This document shows, piece after piece, positions 26,248 through 34,961 of a stretch of 64,000 bases of DNA. The notes beneath the pieces are model-generated. The model had not been told where the DNA came from and searched no databases. It saw only the letters and a program-made list of their open reading frames with translations. Source of the stretch: an uncultured Candidatus Cenarchaeum sp. (GTDB taxonomy: Archaea > Thermoproteota > Nitrososphaeria > Nitrososphaerales > Nitrosopumilaceae); the NCBI GenBank assembly GCA_958295735.1, contig OY282369.1:3014983-3078982 (forward strand), given 5' to 3'. Position 1 is the first letter of the stretch; every line of letters begins with the position of its first letter. The position numbers were made by a program, and so were the translations under genes.

Positions 26248-27872
26248 CAGTTAACGCAAGAGTAAGCCGCCCGGAACGCCGCTTCCCGCCCGCGGATTCA
26301 CGGAAGCGCGCCGCCCGGCGGGCCGGGGCGGCGCCGGGCGGGATCGCGGCGGTTCCGGGCGGCGCGATTCGTGGCGCGCCGGCGGAATGCCACGGCAGGC
26401 CGGAGCCGGGGCGCGGCCGCGCGGGATGCGGCGCGCGGGATCCCCCGGCGGGACCGGGCGCGGGGGGAACGGCGGCGACGGGGCGCGGAATCGCGCGAGC
26501 GATCGGCGGCGGGCGCGGAGGACGGCGCGGGAGGATCGCGGCGCGGCGGGCGCTGGGGGATCGAAGCGGGCCGGCTACGGCGCAACGGGCGGCGGGCCAG
26601 GGCACGCGTCCGAGACCCACACCAGCGCGGTCATGGCGACCAGCGCCGAGCGCGGCTTGATCGCCGGCCCCGCGAAGGATGCAGCGCTCGCCAGCCCCGC
26701 CAGCGCGCACGCCAGCACCCACGCGCTGGAGAGCATTGTGGCGATGGCCACGCACGTGACGCGGGGGCCGTGCTTGTTGCTCCGGGTCTTGACCCGCGCG
26801 GACTCCAGCATCCGGTAGTTCGTCCCTGTGCCCCAGCGCTTGGAGTACGCGTCCACGTCCATGTCGGGATCGTTGGTAGCGAACGCGACGTGCTTTTCGC
26901 ACGGTTCCTTGCGCCCGTCGTCCTCCTTGCTCCCGGATCTCCTTTCGGTTGCCACCGTCGCGTGCGGGCACTTCAGGCCCCCCGTCGGGGCGATCGCCGC
27001 GTCCGAGGCCCGCTCGCGCCTGCGGCCGCGAAATCGGCGATGGCCCGCTTTACGTGGGGCGTGTTCGGGCACGGCATGAGCCACTTGACGTCCGATTCCT
27101 GGAGCAGGGAGACCACCGACTGCGGAAAGTACCCGCGGTCCGTCATGGCCGTTCCCAGCCGCACGCCGCGCCCGCGGCGGTCGGCGGGCGGGGAGCGCAC
27201 GGCCCCGGCGAAGTCGTCGGCGCTCGCGTGCGGCCGCATGCCCGGGGCGAGCCCCGGCCGCCCGCGAGGCACTGCACGGTGCTGTACGCCTCGCAGGACG
27301 CCTTGGACTTTGATGCCTTGTCCCCGCCGCGCGCGGGCCAGGGGCCGGGCTTTTTGTCGTGGCGGGGTATCTTGTGGAAGTCGATCGCCGCGCCCGCCTT
27401 TTCCCCGAGCCCCCCGCTGCGCCGCAGCACCGGCGCCGCGGCGCCGTTGAACCCGCGCAGCGCCCCGACCGCCCCGTCCGGCGCCGCGTCGCGCGTCGAC
27501 AGGCGGATCCACTCGCCCGACGGCGGGCGGACGCCGGCCATGCGGGCCCCCACCGGCGCCTCCCGCTTCGCGGCGGCGCGCGCGGCCGCGTCGCCCCTGC
27601 CCGCGGCCGCATCCAGGGCGCATCCTGCCAAGTTGCGCGGCCCGTACAGGGCGTTGGGGGCGTCCGAGAACTTGCAGACGCCCAAGCCGTCGACGACCAT
27701 GCCGATGATCCGCTCATATTGGTGGGGCTCTATTCTGGCTCGTCCCAGGCGGCTTTTTTTCATGGAGGTTAAAAAGCCGCCAGGGACTCCACCGTATGCA
27801 TCTTTTGGCGGCCGGCCCGTCGAACTTCGCGGCCGGCCCCGGTGGCGGATTCCGCCACTCTTGCGTTAACTG
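26248..27872 (-). mobile_element. Decayed IS4-type element with 16-bp terminal repeats
   Basis: CAGTTAACGCAAGAGT at 26248-26263 is the exact inverse of 27857-27872. Between them lies a frame-shifted transposase on the minus strand. A shorter derivative with matching ends is at 29491-29852. The right end lies 2 bp from the start of segmental-duplication copy 2. The gap 25984-26247 before it has no gene. Confidence 0.82.
26600..27763 (-). pseudogene. Frame-shifted IS4-type DDE transposase
   Basis: The parts lie in three frames. 27763-27143 starts MKKSRLGRARIEPHQYERII and holds AIDFHKIPRHDK with the first Asp. A second frame holds MTDRGYFPQSVVSLLQESDV with the second Asp. A third, near 26830-26780, holds DAYSKRWGTGTNYRMLESAR and KTRSN. 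In the intact family the last segment carries the catalytic Glu in a Y-x-x-RW-x-E-T pattern; here that Glu is Gly (GTGTNYRM). At least two frameshifts and a mutated Glu make it inactive. Confidence 0.7.
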
Positions 27873-27874
27873 GC

Positions 27875-28696
27875 AAAGAGGCACCACACGTCCACCAACC
27901 GGTGGGTGCCGACCGGCGACATCAAGAACGGCTACGTGGCGGGGTCGCGCCACACCTCGCTGATCAGCGACGCGGCCGCGCTCGACTACATCGAGTTCTG
28001 AGCGCGGGCCGCGCCCCGGCCGCCCCGCGGCGCGAAGGGCATGGCGCAGTCCTCCAGCGGGGCGGGCTTCCACCGGCCCCGGCCGCCGCCGGCCGCGCGC
28101 ACGGACGCCTGCCCCCCGTACGCGCACGAGCAGTCGGCGGCCTTTTTCCACCGCGTCCTCCCCCCCGCGCGCTCCGCCGGCCACTCCTTGTAGTGCTCCA
28201 CGAGCCTCCTGCGCTCGTACGCGCCGGCGCCCACCCTCCTCTTGGAGAGGAACTTGAACGCCAGGACGACCCTCCTGTCGCCGTACGCGTCTAGCATGCG
28301 GGCCCACTCCACGCACCTCGCCACCTGCTCGGCCGGCACGCGCAGGCTCGCCGACGTCGCCGACTTTGCCTCCATGACGAACAGCGACCGGCGCCGCGTG
28401 TTGACGGCCAGCACGTCGGGCAGCCCCACGCTCGGGGATCCGAGGCGGAAGGCCCTCCAGCCCGGGGAGGCGTTGAACCGCTTCGCCAGCGCGTCCTCCC
28501 AGTCGTACCCGCGCCGCCTCCTCGCCCTCGACGCGGCGGCGGAGGCGGCCCCGGCATCGGCTGCCATGCCGGGCGCCCCCGCGCCCCCCTAAAAAAACGC
28601 GGCGCGCCGGCGGGCGCGGGCTTGCGCCCGTCGCGATCCGGGCGCGGGGGGCGGCCGCCGCTGCCGGGCGCGGTTTCGGTCCGGGCGCGGGCCTGC
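27875..28696. repeat. Segmental duplication of ~820 bp, copy 2
   Basis: Matches 19916-20737. It begins two bases from the decayed IS4-type element and contains only the last 42 codons of the PRDEAP gene. The element or its ends may have taken part in the duplication. Confidence 0.88.
27986..28567 (-). CDS. Hjc-like PD-(D/E)xK nuclease, copy 2
   Basis: 193 residues, nearly identical to the copy at 20027-20608 (for example G for D in NASPGWRAF, A for G in EAKSATSAS). The catalytic pattern E24, D51, E66 and K68 and the upstream box A are kept, so both copies could be expressed. The 347 bp between this gene's start and 28914 hold a dispersed repeat and G+C-rich sequence with no gene. Confidence 0.8.
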   Translation of the reverse strand: MAADAGAASAAASRARRRRGYDWEDALAKRFNASPGWRAFRLGSPSVGLPDVLAVNTRRRSLFVMEAKSATSASLRVPAEQVARCVEWARMLDAYGDRRVVLAFKFLSKRRVGAGAYERRRLVEHYKEWPAERAGGRTRWKKAADCSCAYGGQASVRAAGGGRGRWKPAPLEDCAMPFAPRGGRGAARAQNSM

Positions 28697-28697
28697 A
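28607..28697 (+). repeat. Dispersed ~90-bp G+C-rich repeat, copy 3
   Basis: Nearly identical to copy 2 because it is part of the segmental duplication. Independent evidence for the repeat family comes from the copies at 8958-9036 and 48478-48560. Confidence 0.6.
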
Positions 28698-28914
28698 CGG
28701 CCACGGCGCGGGCCCGGGCCCGCCGCGATCCGGGCGCCGCGCCGGGGGCGGCCCGCCGCCGCGGGGCGCCGGTCCCCGCCCGGGCGGGTCCCCGCCCCGC
28801 CGGGCCGCGCGCCCGCCTGCCGCCCCCGCCGGCGGCGGCAGGGGCCGGCGGCCCGCCGGGCCGGGCCCGGGACGCTCCGCGAGGGGGCGGATCCGCGGGC
28901 GGGGCCGGGCCGGC

Positions 28915-29445
28915 CTACGGATCCGCGGGCGGGGCCGGGCCGCGGCCCGCCGGGCCGCGCGCCAGCCTGCGCGCCGCTGCAACCAGCCGGCCGAGGTCGC
29001 GGCAGATGGCCCCGCCGGAGTCGCGCACGAGGTACTCCACCTGCAAGTTCACGATCGCGCCCGCGTTGTCCCCCGAGTCGCGAAAGTCCCCCCTGTACCC
29101 GATTATGCGCCTGCCGCGCGCGTACGCGTAGCCCACCTCGGCGGCCACCCCGCTGTCCACGTCGGTGCCGTCCAGCACGGCTATCACGGCATCCGACCGG
29201 TCTATCCGCGCCAGGTTGCCCGCCGCCAGCTCGCGGTTGATCCGCCGGAAAAGGCGGGCGCGCTCCGCGGCGCTGCCCGTGGCCTCCGCCCTTTCCAGCC
29301 CCGCCCTCAGGCGGCGCGGAATGTCCCACGGGTCGAGGACGTCCAGCCCCGCCCCCCTCAGCGCGGGCAGCACGCTTTCCGCCATGAACGCCCTTCCGGC
29401 CTCGGAAAAGCCGAACGGGCTGGCCAGGTACGCGACTGCGCCCAT
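28915..29445 (-). CDS. Nucleoside 2-deoxyribosyltransferase-like protein
   Basis: 176 residues from the ATG at 29445. That start is fixed by a box A (GATTTTTATC on the minus strand, 29467-29476) about 25 bases upstream. The protein begins VAYLASPFGFSEAGRAF and later has LARIDRSDAVIAVLDGTDVD, SGVAAEVGYAYARGRRIIGY and RGDFR. These are the substrate and catalytic motifs of the nucleoside 2-deoxyribosyltransferase family, with the conserved Asp and the SG-x-A-x-E-x-G element whose Glu is the nucleophile. The family cleaves N-glycosidic bonds of nucleosides or nucleotides and also occurs in defence and phage contexts. Its substrate here is unknown. Confidence 0.88.
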   Translation of the reverse strand: MGAVAYLASPFGFSEAGRAFMAESVLPALRGAGLDVLDPWDIPRRLRAGLERAEATGSAAERARLFRRINRELAAGNLARIDRSDAVIAVLDGTDVDSGVAAEVGYAYARGRRIIGYRGDFRDSGDNAGAIVNLQVEYLVRDSGGAICRDLGRLVAAARRLARGPAGRGPAPPADP

Positions 29446-29490
29446 GCGCCGGCGCGGCGGCGGCCCGATAAAAATCCCGCCCCCTCCCGG

Positions 29491-29852
29491 CCAGCGCGGG
29501 AGCGGGCCGCCCGGAACGCCGCCTCCCGCCCGCGGATCCGCGGGAGCGCGCCGCCCGGCGGCGCGCGCGGCCGCGCCGCCCCCGCCCGCGGCCGCATCCG
29601 TGGCGCATGCGGCCGTTGCGCGGCCCGCGCGCGGCGCCGGGGGCGCCCGGGAACCCCCGGGCGGCCGCGCCCCCGGCGGCCGCGCGGGCGATCCGCCCGC
29701 GTCGGCGGGGCCCCGTTCCGGCCCGCCCCGGGCGGCTTTTTTCCACCAAGGTTGAAAAGCAGCAGGGGGCTCCGCCGCGCGCATCTTTCGGCGGCCGGCC
29801 CGCCGAACTTCGCGGCCGGCCCCGGCGGCGGATTCCGGCGCTCCCGCGTCAG
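29491..29852. mobile_element. Miniature derivative of the IS4-type element (~360 bp)
   Basis: The left part matches the left interior of the element at 26248 (CCGCCCGGAACGCCGC). The right part matches its right interior (GGCGGCCGGCCCG, CGAACTTCGCGGCCGG). The middle is missing. The ends (CCAGCGCGGGAGCGGG and its approximate inverse) are diverged forms of CAGTTAACGCAAGAGT. It is an old internally deleted copy. The flank up to 30041 holds G+C-rich tandem GGGC repeats and no gene. Confidence 0.6.
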
Positions 29853-30049
29853 CCGGAGGCCGGGGAAGGGGCCGCCGGCGGGCGGGCGGGCGGGCGGGCG
29901 GGCGGAGAGGCGTGCGGCGTCGGCCGGGAGGGGGGGCGAACTATTCGCATTCCGCGGTCGCGCCTTCGGCGGGCCGGCCTGCGCGGCGGCGGGGGGAACC
30001 GGGCGGGGCACGGGCGCCGCACAAGATATCCACCAGACAGGCTGCCACG

Positions 30050-31390
30050 TAGTCTATCTCATAATCACGCCTGAAACCCGATCCAATTCAAGATAGTGAT
30101 CGCGAACGGTCGACTTTTGTTGACAACGCAGGCCGAAAACCCGTCCGGCCATACCATGGCGTGGCAGAATCCAAGTGCGCGGCGCGCGGCAGGATGCTCG
30201 TCCTGCGGAGGGATCCGAACGGGGGCGAGGAGCTCGAGAAGGTTAACAAGAAGAAGGTCGGGGCCCCGTACCGGTACGCCGAGTCTTTGTTCCTGGCCCT
30301 GGCGGCCATGAGGCGCCTGACCGGCGCATCGCACGGGGCCCCGGGGGGCCTGGCCCGGCAGGCGCTGGGCGACGACGGCGCGCCGAGGCACGCCCGGACA
30401 TGCAGGAGGATCAACGGGACAAAGGCGGGCATCTGCGAGGGAATGGTCATCGCGCCGGGCGGCAAGCGCGCCGTGCGGACGGCCGCCGACTCGTCAGGCC
30501 TGCAGCGGAACTACCGCGGGGAGTGGATAACGAAAAAGTGGAAGCTGAAGCGCGGGTTCGTGAGGGCGCGCGTGCTGGTGGGCGTGGACGCGCGCCGCGT
30601 CCTGGCGCTGAAGGTCACGGACGAGAAGACCGGCGGCGCGCCCGTATTCGAGGCGCTCGTCACCGAGGCGGTCGCGGCCCTAGACAGGGCCGCGGCGCAC
30701 GGGGAGGCGCGGGGCAAGGAGGCGGAGGCGGCCGCGGCGGAGGAAGAGAAGGAAGAGGCGGCCGCGGCGATCGCGGCCGAGGCCGTGCGCTCCGCCTCCG
30801 AGGAGGCGGCCGCGGCGCGCGCGGTCGCCGCCGACGACGGCGGGACGGCCCGCGAGCGGGAGCCGGAGGCGTCCGTCTCTGCCGCCGCGGCCGCGGCGGC
30901 CGCGGAGGGGGCGGAAAAGGCCGCCTGCGCCGACGGCGCGTACGCGTCGCGCAAGAACGTCGCCCCGTGCAGGGAGCTCGGGATCGTCCCGTTCGTCAAG
31001 ACGCGCAAGAACGCCACCACGGCCGGCAAGGGCGGGGGCGACGGGCGGGGCGGGGTGGCGCGGGAGCAGCTGGGCTTCGGCACCAAGTACGTCTCGGACC
31101 TGACCGCCGCGGAAAAGGCGGCCGGCACGGGGGCGCGGAGGGCGGCCAGCAGGCACGGCCGGCGCCGGGCGGCCGAGATCGTCTTTTCGGCCGTCAAGCG
31201 CCTGTTCGGGAGCGGCGCGCGCGCCCCGAAGTGGAAGAACACAGTCCGGGAGGTCGGCCTCAAGGTGGCCCTCTACAACAGGCTGGTCGGCATGGCCTCG
31301 GGGGGGATCGGATAGGGGGACTCGGGAGGAGGGGAGGGGGGGGGGGGAGCGGAGCCCCGGCGCCGTCCGGGATAGTTATGAGATAGACTA
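30050..31390 (+). mobile_element. Intact IS5/ISH1-like insertion sequence (1,341 bp)
   Basis: The ends are inverted repeats TAGTCTATCTCATAA. Perfect 8-bp target duplications CTGCCACG flank it (30042-30049 and 31391-31398). It carries one open transposase gene. The same ends bound the 81-bp miniature at 19301-19381 and the decayed copies at 15636 and 48380-48460. An 8-bp duplication is known for the ISH1 group; the family name is given with caution. Confidence 0.92.
30161..31315 (+). CDS. IS5/ISH1-like DDE transposase with a Glu/Ala-rich insert
   Basis: 384 residues. An N-terminal helical domain (YRYAESLFLALAAMRRLTGA) is followed by the catalytic parts: TAADSSGLQ (first Asp), CADGAYASRKNV (second Asp) and EIVFSAVKRLFGS (Glu). 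Between the first and second Asp, at about residues 180-260, lies a low-complexity Glu/Ala-rich stretch of about 80 residues that transposases of this type do not normally have. The frame is open and the ends are intact, so it may drive its own movement and that of the 81-bp elements. Confidence 0.85.
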   Translation: MAESKCAARGRMLVLRRDPNGGEELEKVNKKKVGAPYRYAESLFLALAAMRRLTGASHGAPGGLARQALGDDGAPRHARTCRRINGTKAGICEGMVIAPGGKRAVRTAADSSGLQRNYRGEWITKKWKLKRGFVRARVLVGVDARRVLALKVTDEKTGGAPVFEALVTEAVAALDRAAAHGEARGKEAEAAAAEEEKEEAAAAIAAEAVRSASEEAAAARAVAADDGGTAREREPEASVSAAAAAAAAEGAEKAACADGAYASRKNVAPCRELGIVPFVKTRKNATTAGKGGGDGRGGVAREQLGFGTKYVSDLTAAEKAAGTGARRAASRHGRRRAAEIVFSAVKRLFGSGARAPKWKNTVREVGLKVALYNRLVGMASGGIG

Positions 31391-31403
31391 CTGCCACGGA
31401 ATG

Positions 31404-31412
31404 ATTTTTAAG
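31404..31412 (+). promoter_or_regulatory. Box A of nuclease module 2
   Basis: ATTTTTAAG lies 13 bases beyond the transposon end at 31390 and about 25 bases upstream of the ATG at 31434. It is the counterpart of 15649-15658. Confidence 0.7.
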
Positions 31413-31433
31413 CCATCGCGCCGCGTACAGACA

Positions 31434-31574
31434 ATGGCAGTGCGGGATCGCTACAGAGTTTGCCGCGGCGGGCGCGCCGCAGGGCCGAAAGTCGCGTGGA
31501 ATTGCGGCGAACCCCCCGCTGGGCTGACCAGCCCCGCGGCCCGCGAGGGCGGCGGGGACGGGACGGGGGTTTGA
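31434..31574 (+). CDS. Leader reading frame of nuclease module 2 (46 codons)
   Basis: This is the first ATG at leaderless distance from the box A. It begins MAVRDRYR and contains AAGPKVAWNC, like the leader frame of module 1, but stops earlier. There are 74 bases to the likely start of gene A2. A leader peptide or mini-gene is possible; coding status is uncertain. Confidence 0.4.
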   Translation: MAVRDRYRVCRGGRAAGPKVAWNCGEPPAGLTSPAAREGGGDGTGV

Positions 31575-31648
31575 CTTGCCGCCGGGGGGAGCCGCCGGGG
31601 GGAGCCGGGCCCGCGAACCGGAGGCAGCTCCGCGGGGGGGCCCTGCCC

Positions 31649-32791
31649 GTGACGGCGCAGGCCATGGACGGCAGGCTCCGCCGGGCGCGAGCGAGGCCGG
31701 AGCTCGCGAACGCCCTGGAGGACATGATCCTGCGGCCAAAAAACGGCGAGGGTTGCCCGCGCGGGAGCCGACAGGGCGAGCTTAAAACATACATGCTGGA
31801 GTCAAACGGGGGGTTTCCGAGCCGGCTCGAATCCGACGGCATGCTGTGCGAGGTGGAAGATGCGGGGCTGGACCGCGTGAAGATCATGCGCGCGCGGAGG
31901 GGCAAGGATTCCACCGAGTTTTTCCTCGACATGGAAGACGAGCGGTTCCTGCGGCTCCACACCGTCGCCAGGGCGGAAGACGCCGACAGGATAGTGGACG
32001 CGCTGGTGAGGGACGGCAGGCACATGTTCGACAACGTCTGGTTCCACCCAGCCATGCTGAAGCGGCTCGCCGACAAGCAGGGCAGCTCCTTCAGGAGTTC
32101 CGGCGCGGCATGCTCGGACAGATTCCTGCGATCGGGGGAGGGCAGGCGCGAGGATGCCGACAGCCCGAGCGGCGGCGGTTTGCCGGCCAAAAAAATTCGG
32201 GACAGCGCGGGAAGCGGGCGGCATGCCGGGAGGGCTGCCGCGCGCGGCGGCGCGCGGAGCATGCGAGGATCCGGGACGGATCCATGCGGCTCCGCACGGG
32301 ACGGCACACGCGGCGCCGGATACTTTGCAGCAAAGCGCGGAAAATCCGTGCAGGACCACTTGCGGCTGGTCGACGCGTGCAAGGTCGAATACTCGCGGAC
32401 GATCGCCTACATAGAAAGCCTGCGCATTGGGACCAGCGAGATAGAGGGCAAAATGCGCGTAGCGGGAGGGCCGTTCAACTTTGTGTTCCCGGACAGCATA
32501 GAAGATCTCGACCTGTTCATAGACAGGATGTTCAACTCGGACATGCCGTTCAATCTGTGGGGGATGAAATTCGCCATCGACGAGGGCTACTTCAAGATCA
32601 TGGCAATCGACCTTCACGCCAACCGCCCCATAGATTTTGAGATAACGAAGGATTTCATGCGCGTGTACCTTTTCAAGGGCGGCTGCGGAAACACGCTGTT
32701 GCGCATCCTCGCCAACCTGCAACTGCACTACGATGCCAACGCGATGTGCAGGCAGATAACGGACAGTCCTTCGGGGAATGCGCCGGACTGA
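31649..32791 (+). CDS. Module protein A2, unrecognised (about 380 residues)
   Basis: Paralogue of A1 (15938-16969). The start is GTG 31649 or ATG 31664, judged by alignment with A1. Shared blocks are LANALEDMI, LKTYMLESN, CEVEDAGLDRVKIMRARRG, TEFFLDMEDERF, HMFDNVWFHPAMLKRLA, EHSR-type central helices, IEDLDLFIDRMFNS, LWGMKFAIDEGYF and CGNTLLRILANLQLHYDAN. The linker at about 150-215 is longer than in A1 and poorly conserved. No known domain is recognised. The gene is followed after 25 bases by the nuclease gene B2. Two diverged copies with the same blocks mean selection has kept the protein. Confidence 0.75.
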   Translation: MTAQAMDGRLRRARARPELANALEDMILRPKNGEGCPRGSRQGELKTYMLESNGGFPSRLESDGMLCEVEDAGLDRVKIMRARRGKDSTEFFLDMEDERFLRLHTVARAEDADRIVDALVRDGRHMFDNVWFHPAMLKRLADKQGSSFRSSGAACSDRFLRSGEGRREDADSPSGGGLPAKKIRDSAGSGRHAGRAAARGGARSMRGSGTDPCGSARDGTRGAGYFAAKRGKSVQDHLRLVDACKVEYSRTIAYIESLRIGTSEIEGKMRVAGGPFNFVFPDSIEDLDLFIDRMFNSDMPFNLWGMKFAIDEGYFKIMAIDLHANRPIDFEITKDFMRVYLFKGGCGNTLLRILANLQLHYDANAMCRQITDSPSGNAPD

Positions 32792-32816
32792 TCAGCGCGC
32801 CCGGGGGCCGTGACAC

Positions 32817-33680
32817 GTGGGCATCGGACGTCAGTACAAAGCCAGCACGCACACCAGACTCATCAACATGTTCGTGGGGCTCTGCGCGAAGACCGAGAGT
32901 TGGCCCCACGTACTGTTTGATCCGGGATACCGGGTGGAACTCGTAGAACGGACAATAAACATGCAATCGGGCAGCAAAATAAGCCCCGACGTGGTGGCCG
33001 TGTCCGAAGATCTCTCCCACGCGATCGTGGCCGACTGCAAGAGCGGGAACAACGTGAGCGCGGAGCAGGACGAAAGGTACGGGAAGCTAAAACCCGGCGA
33101 TCTCGCGCATTACGTCGCGGTTCGCGGCCCTGGCGGCCTCAAGCACGCCGTCTGCTACGTCGACAGTTCCGCTAACCACGACCGCCTGGCGCGGCACACG
33201 CGCTTCCCGTTCATTACGTTCGGGCCGAACTTCGTGGAAGGACACGGCAGTTTCGGCCAGCCCCAGATCGACAAGAAGCTTTCCGTCCCGACCGTTCAGG
33301 AGGGCATGCGGGTGCCGGACAGCTTTTACCCGTTCGCTCCCGACGACGAGGACGACGAGGTAGCCCCGCACGTACTCAGGGGACTGGTATTATACGTGGC
33401 CGAAAGAAAGGGCAAAGCGCGGCATCCAATCGCAGATCGCGGGGCACACGAGAGAATTCTCGAGTTGGTACACCCGCACGCAGGAGCAATGTCCAGCAGG
33501 CACCGAACCAGGCTCGTCGACAGAATCAAAAAGATGACAAATATGCTGCTGAGCAACGAGCAGGATCTTCGCGAGCTGGTGCACGGGATCGGGCGGGGAG
33601 AGGAGGGCACGGCCACCATGCAGGACTTCAGCACTGCATGCGCGCGCCTGATCAAAGAACATAGCCACGGAAATAAGTAA
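32817..33680 (+). pseudogene. Module protein B2, PD-(D/E)xK nuclease with its end replaced by IS630
   Basis: Paralogue of B1. The nuclease motif is SPDVVAVSED followed by IVADCKSGNN, with D58, D73 and K75. Long stretches match B1 (RLINMFVGLCA, DRLARHTRFPFITF, GHGSFGQPQIDKKLS, SRHRTRLVDRI). The last six codons (HSHGNK and stop) come from the terminal repeat of IS630 copy 3, so the natural end of about 10-15 residues is lost. The nuclease core is whole, and the protein may still fold. Start GTG 32817. Confidence 0.72.
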
Positions 33681-34961
33681 CTGAGCTGGTCTTCGGCGGC
33701 GGAATAAGTAATTGAGCTAGTCTGGGAGCCGATTTGGGCCGCTTTTCGCGGGCGCCGCGTCCCGGGCCGCGAGGGATCAAATTGCGCAATGATTAGGAAA
33801 AAACGCCCGGCCGATCCGGAACGTTCGTTTAGATTGTTTTCGAGGGCGCGGCATGCCGGCCCGCGCGGAGCTCATGCACGCCCTCGCGACGGAAAAGGAT
33901 CCCCGCAAGATGACGAGGATCCACGGAATCTGCAGGATCGTGATCGAGGAGGAAAGATACAGGGAAGTCGCGAGGATCATGTACAAGTCGTACAACACGA
34001 TCAGGGCGTGGCACGAGCGCTACCTGCGGGAAGGGCTCAAGGGCCTGGGCGATCGCCCCCGCCCCGGCCGCCAGCCCAAGATGACGAACAGGAAGCTCAC
34101 CGAATTCATGGGAGAGGGGGACGCGCTGTGCAGGTTCCCGAAGCTGCTCGCGGAGAAGGCGAAGGAGAAGACCGGCATCGCGTGCTTCGGGGGGGCGGTG
34201 CGCCGCAAGCTGCGCGACGGCGGCTATTCCCCCAAGGTCCCCGAGCCGGCGCGCGCCGGGAGGGAGTCGGCCAAGAACGTAACAAAGTGGCAAAAATGGC
34301 TGAAACCGTGGCTCCTGGAGGCGGAAAACGGCGGATTTCTGCCGTTCGTGGTGGACGAGTGCGGCCTGCTGCACGACTGCCAGCCCAGGCGGAGCTTGTG
34401 GACGCTGGTCGGGGAGCGGGCCTACGAGTGGTACGCGGGGAACCACGCGCGCAGGATGATCTTCGGGGCGCTGTCCATGAACGGCGACCGGGCGTTCATG
34501 AACGCGCGCAGGTTCGACACGGAGACGACGATCAAGTTCTTCAGGCGCGTGGCGGCACGGCACGGCCCGGTGGCGCTGCTCGTGGACAGGGCGACGCCGC
34601 ACCGATCGATCGGCATGAACGACTTCGTCAAGGACAGCAAGGGGCTCGTGCGCATCGGGTACTTCCCCACCGGGTGGCCCGAACTCAACCCGGTCGAATC
34701 CTGCTGGAACACGCTCAAGCGGCAGTCGCGCGCGCATCAGGCCTATCCGACGGTGGACGCGAGGATCGCGAAGTCGATGGAATGCCTGAAGACGCGCCGG
34801 TTCCGCCTGGACGTCATGCGGTTTCTGTTCGGGAAGCCCGTCGCGAAGATCGTCTGACGGCGCCGCGCGCGGTCGGGCCCCGCGCGTGCCTGCGCGCCGT
34901 GTCCGCAAAAACAACCCGAATGAACGTCCGCGATTAGCTCAGTTACTTATTTACGCGGCTA
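33662..34961 (+). mobile_element. IS630-family insertion sequence, copy 3 (1,300 bp)
   Basis: Same length and ends as copies 1 and 2 but opposite orientation and more diverged. The flanking dinucleotides are CA on the left and TG on the right rather than TA on both sides. One flank is a nuclease gene and the other a transposase relic. The flanks therefore no longer form a simple insertion, and a later rearrangement through the element is likely. Confidence 0.9.
33853..34857 (+). CDS. IS630-family DDE transposase (diverged copy)
   Basis: 334 residues, about 90% identical to the other two copies by eye. The triad is present: VVDECG (Asp), LLVDRATPH (Asp) and ELNPVESCWNTLK (Glu). Replacements such as C for Y in GIACFGGAV suggest an older copy. 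The frame is fully open. Confidence 0.93.
   Translation: MPARAELMHALATEKDPRKMTRIHGICRIVIEEERYREVARIMYKSYNTIRAWHERYLREGLKGLGDRPRPGRQPKMTNRKLTEFMGEGDALCRFPKLLAEKAKEKTGIACFGGAVRRKLRDGGYSPKVPEPARAGRESAKNVTKWQKWLKPWLLEAENGGFLPFVVDECGLLHDCQPRRSLWTLVGERAYEWYAGNHARRMIFGALSMNGDRAFMNARRFDTETTIKFFRRVAARHGPVALLVDRATPHRSIGMNDFVKDSKGLVRIGYFPTGWPELNPVESCWNTLKRQSRAHQAYPTVDARIAKSMECLKTRRFRLDVMRFLFGKPVAKIV

Noticed and set aside
26183-26971. Minus-strand frame over the left part of the IS4-type element
   Set aside because: It reads out of frame with the recognisable transposase segments and has no domain of its own.
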